A DNA stretch of 19,882 nt from a bacterium (GCA_030428695.1 JAUIEM010000168.1:1-19882), one strand, 5' to 3'. Positions 1 to 8,589 are shown, counted from the stretch's first letter. Notes: generated by a model from the letters alone, not told the origin. A program made the numbers and translations.

Positions 1-580
1 GCACCACCGCCCGCGACACGTCGAGGCTGCGGCCGACCCAGGCGTCGTAGAAGCGCCGCCCGTGACCGAGCTCGAGCAGCCCCTCACGCAGCGCCTCGGC
101 GCCCTCCGGGCTCAGCCGGTCGAGGCCGTCGAGGACGGCGACCGGCCGCGCCCCGAAGCCCGAGGCGAGGGCCCGCGCCAGCACGCCGGGCCGCTCGCGG
201 CCGCCGAGCCAGGCCTCGCGGCCGAGGCTCGCGTCGATGTGGATCGACGACTCGCGCCCGCCGCCGAGAGCCTCGACCAGCGCGCGGCAGAGGGTGGACT
301 TGCCGGTGCCCTCCGGCCCGACGAGCACCGGCAGGGGCACCAGCGGCGCCGGCCCGGAGGCATGCCGGACCAGGATCTCCCGCGCCGGCGCGAGCCCGGT
401 CACCGCCGCGGCGAGGACGCTCGCCAGGCGCTCCTGCCCGCAGGGCGCGGCCTGGCGCTCTTCGACGCGCTGGGCGAGGACCCGCTCCGAGCGGGTGTCC
501 CCGGGGTCGCCCACGATCTTGGGCGGCGGGAGGAAGGTCTCGGGACGGTGGCTGGACCGCGGGTCGGGCGTGGAAGTCAT
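1..580 (-). CDS. AAA+ ATPase, ClpA/B C-terminal-like (AAA_2), 3' end outside window
   Basis: About 193 residues are visible; the frame is open to the window edge, so the C-terminus is missing. I chose the ATG at 580. The Walker A motif GPEGTGKST is clear (Lys at residue 94). About 55 residues later comes a Walker B-like strand, VAVLDGLDRL (Asp151), followed by a segment ending FYDAWVGRSLDVSRAVV that matches the position of the 'GR-x-VDF-x-NT-x-II' strand of Clp/Hsp100 AAA_2 domains. The usual catalytic Glu after the Walker B Asp is Gly152, so hydrolysis may be impaired. The first ~80 residues are Pro/Arg-rich and only weakly conserved in type. No good Shine-Dalgarno precedes the ATG. The gene follows the giant hybrid kinase on the same strand, with 197 bp between them. 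The function is unknown. It could be an unfoldase-like or regulatory ATPase. The AAA+ call is firm; the subfamily is less so. Confidence 0.72.
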   Translation of the reverse strand, partial: MTSTPDPRSSHRPETFLPPPKIVGDPGDTRSERVLAQRVEERQAAPCGQERLASVLAAAVTGLAPAREILVRHASGPAPLVPLPVLVGPEGTGKSTLCRALVEALGGGRESSIHIDASLGREAWLGGRERPGVLARALASGFGARPVAVLDGLDRLSPEGAEALREGLLELGHGRRFYDAWVGRSLDVSRAVV

Positions 581-609
581 CGTGTACCGGGAGAAGGGGG
601 CCTGGCGTC

Positions 610-615
610 AGTATA
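610..615 (-). promoter_or_regulatory. Possible -10 element upstream of the AAA+ gene
   Basis: The minus strand reads TATACT here, about 30 nt before the ATG at 580, giving a short predicted leader. No convincing -35 hexamer is present at 16-18 bp spacing, so this rests on the -10 box alone. Confidence 0.25.
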
Positions 616-777
616 GAGACAGTCAAGAAACAAATGCTCGCCCTCGGTGAGGCGAAGGCGTCGATGGCCAGGAGCGAGGGGCGCGCGTACGCGCTGTCCC
701 GGGCGACGCGCGCCCCGGCCAGCGGCGGCGAGGGCCGGCGAGCGCTGGTTTCCTGACTGACAGGCCCATGCAGCGCG

Positions 778-3700
778 CTACTCGCTCGGACGCGCGCGCA
801 CGGCGAGCGCGTCGTTCAGGGCCTGCTGCAGGTCGTCGAGGGAGCAGCCCTTGACCAGCTGGAAGACCTCGTCCAGCGCGCAGGAAGCGAGCAGCTGCGG
901 GGAGGAGTCGCCCGTGAAGAACACGATCGGCATCCGCGGCAGGATCTTCCGCAGCGCCTCCGCGAGGTCGAGTCCGCTCTCGCCCGCGAGATGCACGTCG
1001 AGGATCGCGAGGTCGAGTCGGGCCTCGGGGCGGGCGGCGATCGCGAGCGCCTCCGCGCTGGAGGCGGCCGTGTGGACCCGGTAGCCGAGCCCCTGGAGGG
1101 TCAGCCCCGTCGCGTCGCGGTTGAAGATCTCGTCGTCGACCACCAGCACCACGGGCTCGCTGGCGAGCACCCGCGCCTCGACCTCGACAGCGTCTGGCGG
1201 CCCTGGCTCGGGGGCCTCGGGCAGGGTGAAGGAGAAGGTCGTGCCCTCGCCTCGCACCGAGCGGACGGTGATGCTCCCGCCGTGGCCCTCGATGATGCGC
1301 TTGCAGATCGCTAGACCGATCCCGGTGCCCTTGACCGCGGCCCGTCGGTGCACCCGCTGGAACAGGACGAAGATCCGCTCGAGGTCCTGTTCCTCGATCC
1401 CGATCCCGTTGTCGCGCAGGTCGATGCGCCAGAATCCCTCCTCGCGGCGCGCCGACAGCTCGATGCGCGGCGTCCGGCTGCCGCGGAACTTGATGCTGTT
1501 GCCGAGCAGGTTCTGGAGCACCTGCACGATCTGACCGGCGTCGGCGAGCACGACCGGCAGGCCGCTGCACACGACCTCCGCTCTGCACTCCTCGATCGCG
1601 ACCCGCAGCGCCGAGCGCGCGCGCTCGACCAGCTCGTCCAGGGCGACCGGACGCGGCTCCACCGGCCCCTGGCCGATCCGCGAGTAGGTCAGCACATCCT
1701 CGATCAGCAGCCCCATGCGCCGCGCCCCCTCGAACGCGACCGTCAGCAGGCGCTGATCCTCCGGCGCGAGCTGCCGCGCGACGCTCTTTTGCAGCAGCTG
1801 CAGGTAGCGCGAGACCACGCGCAGGGGCTCCTGCAGGTCGTGGGAGGCGATCGAGGCGAACTGCTCGAGGTCCCGGTTCGAGCGGGCGAGGCGGCGGTTC
1901 GACTCCGCGAGCTCGACGGTGCGCTGTTCGACGAGCTCTTCGAGCTCCTGGCGGTAGCGGGTGAGCTCACGCTCCGCGGCCTTGCGGGCGGTGATGTCGC
2001 GCACCAGGCCGACGCCGCCGACCACGTGGCCCTGGCCGTCCCTGAGCGGGCTGTAGCGCGCCTCGAACCAGCCCTCGCCGCCGTCCGCCAGGGGGAAGGG
2101 GCGGTCGCGCGCGACCGCGGCGCGCCCCTGCAGCGCCTGCTCGTAGAAGCGCGCCTCGGCGATCCCTGCCAGGAAGGGGAAGGCCTCGAGCAGGGTCTTC
2201 CCGACGATGTCCTCCCCGGCGCGGTTGAACATGCGCTCGAGGGCGGGATTGCACAGCGTGATCCGGGCGTCGTGGTCGAAGGCGACGACGCCGTCGACGT
2301 TGCTGAAGACCACCCGCTCCGACAGCTCCTTCTCCGCCCGCAGCGCCTCCTCGGCGGCGCGCTGCCCGGTGACGTCCCGCGCCTGCATCAGCACGAAGCG
2401 CGGGGCGCCATCCGGGCAGCGGATGGTCTTGTAGACGACCTCGGCGCGGCGCATCCTCCGCTCGCTGTCGAGGAAGTCCGACTCCCCGAAGACCGGCTCG
2501 TCACTGACGAGGGCGGCGCGCAGCAGGCGGCGGATCCCGACCTTGGCCTGGGGCAGCCCCCGCAGCGAAGGGGTCTCCCACAGCAGCTTGCCGACGAAGT
2601 CATCGACCGCGAGGCCGTACGACGCGATCGGCGGCTCGTTGATCTCGAGCACGCGGCCTTCGGGCGAGAGGATCACGGTGAACTGGAACTGGTGGTTGAA
2701 CACCAGCCGGAAGCGCTCCTCGCTGGCCTTGAGCGCCTGCTCGGCCGCGCGCCGCTCGGTGATGTCCTGGAAGGCGCCGTAGAGCCGCGCGACCTTGCCG
2801 TTGCGACGCTCGACGTCGCCCTTCGCGCGCACCCAGAGCCGACGTCCCCGGGCGGTGATCAGCGGCAGCTCGAGGTCGAACGGGGTGCCTTGCTCGATCG
2901 CCTCCTCGACCGCCGCGCGGATCCTCGGCTGCGCCTCGGGCGCGTAGAAGCCGATCGCGGTCGCGACGTCCGGGGCGTAGTCGAGGGGCACCTCGTGGAT
3001 CCGGCAGGTCTGCGAGGTCCAACGCAGCTCGTCGGACTCGAGGTCGAGCTCCCAGCCGCCGACGTTGGCGACCTCGTGGGTGGTCTCCAGCAGCTGCTCG
3101 TTCTTGCGGCGTGCCTCTTCGGCCAGCCGGCGGGCGCTGATGTCCTGGGTGGTGCCTTCGAGGACCGCCCGCCCATCCCGCTCGAGCCGCTCGACGGTGT
3201 GGACGAAGACCCGCGGGCCGTCGTCGGGGTGACCGCGGAGCTCGACCGTGCTCTTCTCCCCCGGCGCGAGGGACAGGAGCGCTCCCAGCCGCGGCCGGTC
3301 TTCCGGATGGACCCGCGCGAGCAGCGCCTCCGGCGACAACGGGCGGCCCGCAGGGACCGAGAACAGGCGGCCCAGCTCCTTCGAGCAGGTCCCCTCCCCC
3401 CGCTCGAGGTCGAGCTCCCAGCTGCCGAGGTGCGCCCGGGCCTGCGCGTCCTCCAGGCTCTGCCGGGTGCGCAGGAGCGCGAGCTCGGCGGTCTTGCGAT
3501 CGGTCACGTCGCGTCCGACGGACAGGAGCTCGACGACGGCGCCCTGCTCGTCGAAGAAGGCCCGGTCGGTCCAGTGAACCCAGCTGAGGCTGCCGTCGCC
3601 GCGCACGACGCGATGCTCCGCGTGGCAGACCGGGGCCGCGGGCGAGAGCGCCTCGATGCGCCGCAGCACCTCCGCCCGGTCGGCCGCCGCGACCAGATCG

Positions 3701-5517
3701 AAGAAGCTCGCGCCGACCGCCTCGTCGGCGGAGGTTCCGAAGTACCGGCAGTAGCTCGGGTTGACGTAGGTCTGCCCGCCCCCGGGCCGCCAGCGCACGA
3801 TCAGCTCGGACTGGTCTTCGACCAGCCGGCGGAAGCGCTCCTCGCTCGCGTGCAGCGCGTCGAGCGCCCGGCGCCGCTGCGACACATCCTGCAGGATCGC
3901 CATCACCCGCTGCACCGCCCCCGCGCCGTCGCGGATCGGCACGAAACAGGTCATGTACACCTGGCCGGTGTGGGTCTCGAGCTGGAAGTGGACGGTCTCG
4001 CCCCCGCTCGCCTGGCCCAGCAACCCGGCGATGCGCTCGCGGTCGGGGCCGGGGAGGATCGCGAAGAAGCTCGAGCCGCCCTCGCCCTGCCGCTGGTACA
4101 TCGTGCGCGCGGCGCGGTTGGCGGACAACAGGCCGCCGGATGGGTCGAGCTCGCAGATGCCGAACGGCGAGTTCTCGACCAGGCTGCGGTAGCGCTCCTC
4201 ACTCTCCCGCAAGGTGCTCTCCGCGTCGTCGCGGGCGCGTGCGACCGCCAGCAGGTGCAGCAGCACCTGCACCTCCCGCACCGTGTCGTCGTCCCACCCC
4301 CGGGCCTCGCGGCGCGCCGCGAGACCGGCCACCGCACCGGTTTCCGCGCCGGTGTCGAGCGGAACGATCAGCGCGGCCCCGAGCCCCCGCCCGCGGAGGT
4401 ACGCCGCGAGCGGCGCCGCCTCGGGAGGGAGCGCCGCGAGCTCATCGATCACGACCGCCTCTCCGCGTCGCAGCCGCGGCTCGAGCCAACCCCGCGGCGG
4501 CACGTCGACGTCGACCCGGCGGCGGCCGAGCCCGCAGCCCTCCGGCCCGCAGGTGCAGTCCACCACCTCGCCGGCCTCGAAGCTGATGCACTCGAAGATG
4601 TCGATGGCGAGCAGCTCCTGCAGGCCACGCAAGGCGCCCCGCAGCGCCTGCTCGTCCTCCGCGCCCCGGGTGTGCGCGAACAGGCTGGCGAGCTCCGCGA
4701 GCCGGGTCTGGGCGGCAAGCCGCTGGTTCCGCGCCGCCTCCGCCTCCTTGCGCGCGGTGACGTCGATCATGAAGCCGCTCATCGTCCGCGGCCTGCCGTC
4801 GGCTCCGCGCTCGATGTGGACGAGGTCGTGGATCCAGACCATGCGCCCGTCCGCGGTCTGCATCCGGTATTCGAACTGGAAGTTGGCGCTGCCCGCGGCG
4901 ACCGCCGTCTTGCACGCGGACCAGGCGTGCTCCCGGTCCTCGGCGTGGATGTGGTCGCGCCAGAAGTCCGGCTCCTTCCACGCCGCGCGGGCGTAGCCGA
5001 ACAGCTCCTCGGCCTGCGGCCCGACGTAGGTGAAGCGGTAGGACTCCGGGTCCGCCTCCCAGGGCAGCGCGCTCGTCCGGGTCAGCCCGCGGAAACGCAC
5101 GGCGAGGTCGGAAGGCTCTTCGTCGGGGGGCAGCTCGAGATGCCACAGGGCGCGCACGACGCCCGCGAGCGCCTCGACCCTCGCCCGGTCCTCGGCCGTG
5201 AAGCCCGCCGGCTTGCCCCACGCCTGGAGCAGGCCGACGACCCGCCCATCCCCCCCGCGCAGGGGCACCGCGAGCCAGGGGGGCGCCTGCCGCAGCGCGG
5301 GGCGTCCCCGGCGGATGACCGCGTGCCAGGGCAGCGCGTGCAGGAGCTTCGGGTCGGCCCCGGCGGGCGCGAGGAGGTGCTGGACGCTGCCGTCGGAGAT
5401 CAGGGTAGCGGCGGCGAACCGCGCGTCGACCACCCGGCGCAGACAGGCGACGAGCACCGCGAGGGGTCTGTCTTCCACCGAGGGGTCGGCCTGATCGTTC
5501 GACTGCGCTGCGTCCAT
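778..5517 (-). CDS. Giant hybrid sensor histidine kinase: 2 GAF, 7 PAS, HisKA, HATPase, receiver
   Basis: About 1579 residues from the ATG at 5517. An in-frame start at 5628 would add 37 Arg/His-rich residues; neither start has a strong ribosome site. Order of domains (approximate residues): GAF-like 20-125; PAS 151-258 (PAS_3 type, HAEDRE); GAF 276-426; PAS 437-544, 556-671, 696-796, 814-921, 931-1052 and 1067-1177; a Glu-rich coiled coil; HisKA with H-box SHDLQEPLR (His1226); HATPase_c with N box (NLLGNSIKF), DNGIGIEE and GTGIGLAI; a receiver with acidic pair Asp1461-Asp1462, phospho-acceptor Asp1507 in LDVHLAG, and conserved Thr and Lys. All key kinase and receiver residues are present, so it should be active. 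There is no transmembrane segment, so it is probably cytoplasmic and senses internal or diffusible signals. No HPt domain or separate response regulator is nearby, so its output partner must lie elsewhere. Confidence 0.93.
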   Translation of the reverse strand: MDAAQSNDQADPSVEDRPLAVLVACLRRVVDARFAAATLISDGSVQHLLAPAGADPKLLHALPWHAVIRRGRPALRQAPPWLAVPLRGGDGRVVGLLQAWGKPAGFTAEDRARVEALAGVVRALWHLELPPDEEPSDLAVRFRGLTRTSALPWEADPESYRFTYVGPQAEELFGYARAAWKEPDFWRDHIHAEDREHAWSACKTAVAAGSANFQFEYRMQTADGRMVWIHDLVHIERGADGRPRTMSGFMIDVTARKEAEAARNQRLAAQTRLAELASLFAHTRGAEDEQALRGALRGLQELLAIDIFECISFEAGEVVDCTCGPEGCGLGRRRVDVDVPPRGWLEPRLRRGEAVVIDELAALPPEAAPLAAYLRGRGLGAALIVPLDTGAETGAVAGLAARREARGWDDDTVREVQVLLHLLAVARARDDAESTLRESEERYRSLVENSPFGICELDPSGGLLSANRAARTMYQRQGEGGSSFFAILPGPDRERIAGLLGQASGGETVHFQLETHTGQVYMTCFVPIRDGAGAVQRVMAILQDVSQRRRALDALHASEERFRRLVEDQSELIVRWRPGGGQTYVNPSYCRYFGTSADEAVGASFFDLVAAADRAEVLRRIEALSPAAPVCHAEHRVVRGDGSLSWVHWTDRAFFDEQGAVVELLSVGRDVTDRKTAELALLRTRQSLEDAQARAHLGSWELDLERGEGTCSKELGRLFSVPAGRPLSPEALLARVHPEDRPRLGALLSLAPGEKSTVELRGHPDDGPRVFVHTVERLERDGRAVLEGTTQDISARRLAEEARRKNEQLLETTHEVANVGGWELDLESDELRWTSQTCRIHEVPLDYAPDVATAIGFYAPEAQPRIRAAVEEAIEQGTPFDLELPLITARGRRLWVRAKGDVERRNGKVARLYGAFQDITERRAAEQALKASEERFRLVFNHQFQFTVILSPEGRVLEINEPPIASYGLAVDDFVGKLLWETPSLRGLPQAKVGIRRLLRAALVSDEPVFGESDFLDSERRMRRAEVVYKTIRCPDGAPRFVLMQARDVTGQRAAEEALRAEKELSERVVFSNVDGVVAFDHDARITLCNPALERMFNRAGEDIVGKTLLEAFPFLAGIAEARFYEQALQGRAAVARDRPFPLADGGEGWFEARYSPLRDGQGHVVGGVGLVRDITARKAAERELTRYRQELEELVEQRTVELAESNRRLARSNRDLEQFASIASHDLQEPLRVVSRYLQLLQKSVARQLAPEDQRLLTVAFEGARRMGLLIEDVLTYSRIGQGPVEPRPVALDELVERARSALRVAIEECRAEVVCSGLPVVLADAGQIVQVLQNLLGNSIKFRGSRTPRIELSARREEGFWRIDLRDNGIGIEEQDLERIFVLFQRVHRRAAVKGTGIGLAICKRIIEGHGGSITVRSVRGEGTTFSFTLPEAPEPGPPDAVEVEARVLASEPVVLVVDDEIFNRDATGLTLQGLGYRVHTAASSAEALAIAARPEARLDLAILDVHLAGESGLDLAEALRKILPRMPIVFFTGDSSPQLLASCALDEVFQLVKGCSLDDLQQALNDALAVRARPSE

Positions 5518-6104
5518 GACATCCACGTCGCTGACTGGGTGGTGATGCGTGCCCGTGCCTCTGGGCCCGGAAAGGAACAAGTCAGGCATCCGGGCGCGCC
5601 TGCGGCGCCATGGTGGCACTTGCCTCACTCCACCTCCACCGCCACCAACCTCGTCCCTCCCTCGTGCCTCGGTCGGGCCGCGCGGCCGCTTCGCCGTGTA
5701 CCTCGCGGTGTCGGTGTTCGACCGCTGCGGCCTCTGCTTCTCGTTCCTCGGTGCCGAGACCTTGCTGTTGGCACTGGTATGCGTCCATCGCCGAGCACCA
5801 CAGGTTCTGCCGCATCTGCACCCTCGGTGCTCGACTGCTTCCTTTCCGGCCCTTTGTCTGAGCGTAACGCAGGCGTCGAGTCTCTGCCCAGAGATCGCTG
5901 TCGAATTTCAATTTTCAGCCGTTCGCGACCAGCGCGTGGGGGCTGCCGGCGACGCAGGAAGTCGGTGAGCGCGCGCGGCTCTTGCGCGCGGGCGCGGATC
6001 GCGTACCGTGGCGGAGCGGAGCCCGCGCGCGGCGGCGTCCAGCCGCCCGGTCGTGCTGCAGGCGGGCCGCGCCGAACGCGGTCCAGCACCCGGTGGAGGG
6101 AGCG
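5518..6104. other. 587-bp divergent intergenic region with short repeats
   Basis: This region separates the minus-strand kinase from the plus-strand membrane protein, so it should hold both promoters. It is visibly less GC-rich than its surroundings around 5740-5930. Two near-identical copies of TCGGTGYTCGACYGC lie at 5711-5725 and 5824-5838. An 8-bp inverted repeat CGAGCACC/GGTGCTCG spans 5792-5833, and a compact palindrome CTCGGTGCCGAG sits at 5747-5758. I see no convincing gene: the open frames here have no ATG plus ribosome site and low-complexity, Arg-rich translations. No clear -10/-35 pair was found for either gene. Confidence 0.5.
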
Positions 6105-6761
6105 ATGACGACGACGGACACCAGGCGGCGGACCTTTCCGTGGATGTGGGCGGGCCTGATCCTGTTCTTCGCGCTCGGGACCCTGGCCGTCGGGGTCCCG
6201 GTCATCATCGCGCGCGACGTCGCCTCCGACGTCATCGCGCAGACGACCGAGCGCCTCGAGCCCCTGCGCGACCGCGCCTTCGAACGCGACCAGGGCTACC
6301 GCCTGGCGGCCTGCGCGCAGATCTGCTTCCTGTGGGAGAGCTTCGAGGGCGGCAAGGTCGACTTCGCCGAGCACGCGGTCGCGCTGCCGCGCCTCGTGGT
6401 CTTCTTCCGGATCCACGAGAGCCGCAGCGCCGCCGGTCCCTACGAAGACTTCGTCGGGCGCGCGAAGCGTTGCCTGCGGAAGCTGAGCGGGGCGCCCGAG
6501 CCGCAGAGCCTCGCGGAGTGGCAGGCCTGGCTCGCGCAGGCCCAGGCCGGCCATCCGCCTGCGGCGCTGTTCCTCAAGCGCCTCGACCTGTGGCGGGAAG
6601 ATCTCGCCACCGAGCTCGGTCCGGCTCCAGACTGGGACACGGTCCTGACCACCGCCCCCGAAGAAGTGGCGCAGTGGGGCTTCGCGCCCCCTGACACCAC
6701 CGGCATGCGGATCAGCGACGGCGGAGAGGAGGGCTACTCCGTCACGCCGCGCGTCCCATGA
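6105..6761 (+). CDS. Single-pass membrane protein of unknown function
   Basis: 218 residues. The ATG at 6105 is preceded by GGAGGG with a 4-base gap; an upstream in-frame start would add 41 Arg-rich residues and has no ribosome site. Residues 1-9 are polar and basic, residues ~11-35 form one transmembrane helix (WAGLILFFALGTLAVGVPVI core), and the rest is a soluble, helix-prone domain rich in Trp, Leu, Arg and Ala with three cysteines (two in ACAQIC). The soluble part is predicted to face the periplasm if the positive-inside rule holds. It is the only plus-strand gene in the window, divergent from the kinase and convergent with the pseudopilin. I do not recognise the family and cannot assign a function. 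It could be a sensory or structural envelope component. The coding call is well supported by the start context, high GC3 and membrane segment. Confidence 0.8.
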   Translation: MTTTDTRRRTFPWMWAGLILFFALGTLAVGVPVIIARDVASDVIAQTTERLEPLRDRAFERDQGYRLAACAQICFLWESFEGGKVDFAEHAVALPRLVVFFRIHESRSAAGPYEDFVGRAKRCLRKLSGAPEPQSLAEWQAWLAQAQAGHPPAALFLKRLDLWREDLATELGPAPDWDTVLTTAPEEVAQWGFAPPDTTGMRISDGGEEGYSVTPRVP

Positions 6762-6882
6762 CCGTTCGTTGCGCGGGGCTTCCGTGGCGGCGCCCCGAAT
6801 GTCGCAGGGAGAGGCGTGCGACCTCCGCGTAGCGGCGCGCGCGCCGTCGCGCGGCTCGTCCGCACCCGCCTGCGGCCTCAGC

Positions 6883-7323
6883 TCAGTCCAGCGGTTGGTC
6901 GTCCACCGTCGCGGTCCCGACGGACGAGACCCGCAGGACCCCGGTCTGGTCGATATAGAACCAGCGGTCTCCCGTCACCCCGTGGCTGATCGGGAAGGCC
7001 TGCGCGCTCCAGGTGCCGTTGGAGTTGTTGGCGATCGAATACTGGTAGCCCGAGGTGCGGTTGGTCTCGGGGGGCTTACGGCCCGGGATCATGTCCGCCG
7101 CGACCAGGTCTTCGTCGCTGGTCGCGTAGGTGTTGTACTCGTTCTTGTACAGGTCCTGGGCGCTGTAGATCGCCTTCATGTAGCCGATCGCCTGCGACTC
7201 GTTCGCCAGCTTGCGCGACTGCAGGAAGCGCGGAATGCCGATGGCGGCGATCACGCCGATGATCGCGATGACGATCGTCAGCTCGATCAGCGAGAACCCC
7301 GCGCGTCTGTTTCTTCTCAACAT
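6883..7323 (-). CDS. Type II secretion/type IV pilin-like pseudopilin (prepilin-type N-terminus)
   Basis: 146 residues from the ATG at 7323, which has GGAAAGG eight bases upstream. The start MLRRNRRAG|FSLIELT is a textbook prepilin leader: a short basic leader, Gly-1 before the cleavage site, Phe+1 and Glu+5, then a ~20-residue hydrophobic helix that would be processed by prepilin peptidase and used for filament assembly. The C-terminal ~100 residues are a small globular head (NEYNTYATS..., ending in a WFYIDQTGVLRV strand) that resembles GspG/GspH-like or planctomycete pseudopilin heads. No disulfide pair is visible. It lies 23 bp after the zinc-ribbon protein gene and is probably co-transcribed with it. 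No other secretion or pilus gene is in the window, so it presumably works with an apparatus encoded elsewhere. Whether it forms a pilus or a secretion pseudopilus cannot be decided here. Confidence 0.9.
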   Translation of the reverse strand: MLRRNRRAGFSLIELTIVIAIIGVIAAIGIPRFLQSRKLANESQAIGYMKAIYSAQDLYKNEYNTYATSDEDLVAADMIPGRKPPETNRTSGYQYSIANNSNGTWSAQAFPISHGVTGDRWFYIDQTGVLRVSSVGTATVDDQPLD

Positions 7324-7346
7324 GCCATCATCCTTTCCTGGCCGGC

Positions 7347-8513
7347 TCAGAACCGGACCAGGCGCATCTGCAGGCGCTCGACCCACAGTTGATCGGACAC
7401 CCGCTGATCGCTCTGGGTGTCGGTGCTCCACCAACCGCTCGCGCCGGTCGGGTGCTCGATGTCGACCAGCGCCCCGCGCAGACGCACGAGCTGGCCGGGG
7501 TACAGCTGCTCGATCTCGGAGACCAGCTCCTCATCCTCGGGGACGAGGTGGAAGTTTCCGGACTGGGACACGATCTGCGTCTCGGACAGGGTGGCGCCGC
7601 GGCGCAGGATCGAGCAGCCCCGGTTCTCCTGCTGGATGCGCAGCCCGTCGAGCACCGCCTGGTCGGACATCTGCTGCCAGCCGAGCACCACGTCGTAGCG
7701 CGCGAGCTCGGACGCCGCGTCGTCGTAGGCGCGGATCGCGAGCACCCGGGCCTTGATCTCGAAGCGGGCGACCTCGCGGATGCGGAAGCCGCCACGCTGC
7801 CAGGTCCGCCCGTTCTCGACCAGCTCCTGCGTCGGCAGGTCGGGCACGAGCACGCCGGGCGGATGCTCGAGCTCGGGGCCCGGCCCGAACAGGAACCAGG
7901 CGCCGACGACGAGGGCCGGGACCAGCAGCCCGAGCAGCAGTCCGCGCACCCCCAACGGCTCGCGGACCCGCGCGAGCAGACGAGCCTTGAGGTCTCCGGG
8001 CGCCTTCTTCGCCTTCTTCGCCTGCTTCACTCCGGGGTTGTTGGCGCTGCGTGCGCGCCGGGGCGGGCTCGGCTCGTTGAGCAGGCGGAAGAAGCCGGAC
8101 TCGGTCACGTCACCCACCGGCGGGGCGGACTCGGCGCCGGAGGCGCGGCCCGGCTCCTGCGCAGGCGGGCTCCCGTCCGCGGGAGGCCCCTTCCCACAGC
8201 CTGGACAGGGCCCGCTCACCGGCGCTGTGCGGCTCGGACGCAGGCGCTTGAACTGGCAGCTCGGACAGGTGGTCAAGCGGCCCATCAGCTCGCCCTTGAC
8301 CGTCTGGACCTGGTCGCTGCTCAGACCGGCGATCTGGATCGCGTGGGCGAACAGGGGGAGCTCGGAGCTGCGCGCCACCTCGAGGGCCGCGGAGACCTGC
8401 TCGGCGGTGATCAGCTCGAACTTGACGGCGAGCTCGAGACACGCGCGGTCGAAGAAGACCGCCGCGTTCTGGGTTGCCGGTGAGTGGGCGGGAGCGTTGG
8501 CGTCGAGGTCCAT
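7347..8513 (-). CDS. Zinc-ribbon, single-TM protein with conserved C-terminal domain of unknown function
   Basis: 388 residues from the ATG at 8513. An upstream in-frame start at 8618 would lie inside the -35 box of the candidate promoter and is disfavoured. Residues ~20-80 form a helical domain (LELAVKFELITAEQVSAAL...). Residues 83-106 carry CPSC and CPGC, a zinc-ribbon pair. A Pro/Ser/Lys-rich linker follows, then a transmembrane helix at ~190-210, then an extracytoplasmic domain at ~250-385. That domain has the run RYDVVLGWQQMSDQAVLD and an RLRGALVDIE strand. From memory it resembles a widespread uncharacterised protein family with an LGWGxMSDxAVLD motif that usually stands alone; I could not test this. 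The topology places the zinc ribbon in the cytoplasm and the conserved domain outside. The gene is the first in a unit with the pseudopilin, so a link to pseudopilin assembly or sensing is possible but unproven. Confidence 0.82.
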   Translation of the reverse strand: MDLDANAPAHSPATQNAAVFFDRACLELAVKFELITAEQVSAALEVARSSELPLFAHAIQIAGLSSDQVQTVKGELMGRLTTCPSCQFKRLRPSRTAPVSGPCPGCGKGPPADGSPPAQEPGRASGAESAPPVGDVTESGFFRLLNEPSPPRRARSANNPGVKQAKKAKKAPGDLKARLLARVREPLGVRGLLLGLLVPALVVGAWFLFGPGPELEHPPGVLVPDLPTQELVENGRTWQRGGFRIREVARFEIKARVLAIRAYDDAASELARYDVVLGWQQMSDQAVLDGLRIQQENRGCSILRRGATLSETQIVSQSGNFHLVPEDEELVSEIEQLYPGQLVRLRGALVDIEHPTGASGWWSTDTQSDQRVSDQLWVERLQMRLVRF

Positions 8514-8589
8514 GCTGCGTGAGCTAACCTGTGGCTGGAGTGCCCGGCCGACCGGGACTGCGCATGTCTCTCGATCTGCCGGCACCATC

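Noticed and set aside
84..626. Minus- and plus-strand open frames over the AAA+ gene
   Set aside because: Only the frame starting at 580 encodes Walker A and Walker B-like motifs. The others are Arg/Gly/Ala-rich shadows.
5769..5782. Sigma54-like sequence TGGCAC-N5-TGC
   Set aside because: The GG and GC dinucleotides are one base too close for a -24/-12 promoter.
5870..5885. attC-like GCGTAACGC motif
   Set aside because: It does not fit the RYYYAAC/GTTRRRY core pair and there is no integron gene nearby.
5582..5911. Possible 109-residue minus-strand gene in the divergent intergenic region
   Set aside because: It begins at TTG without a ribosome site, runs into the upstream extension of the kinase, and has a Trp/Arg/Glu low-complexity end with no recognisable motif.
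1348..6108. A 1586-codon plus-strand open frame opposite the hybrid kinase
   Set aside because: It is the antisense shadow of a high-GC gene. Its translation is Arg/Leu/Glu-rich with no domain, while the minus strand gives a continuous PAS/HisKA/receiver protein.
6801..6822. 6-bp hairpin (GTCGCA/TGCGAC) between the convergent genes at 6761 and 6883
   Set aside because: It has no T-tract on either side and a short stem, so it was not called as a terminator.
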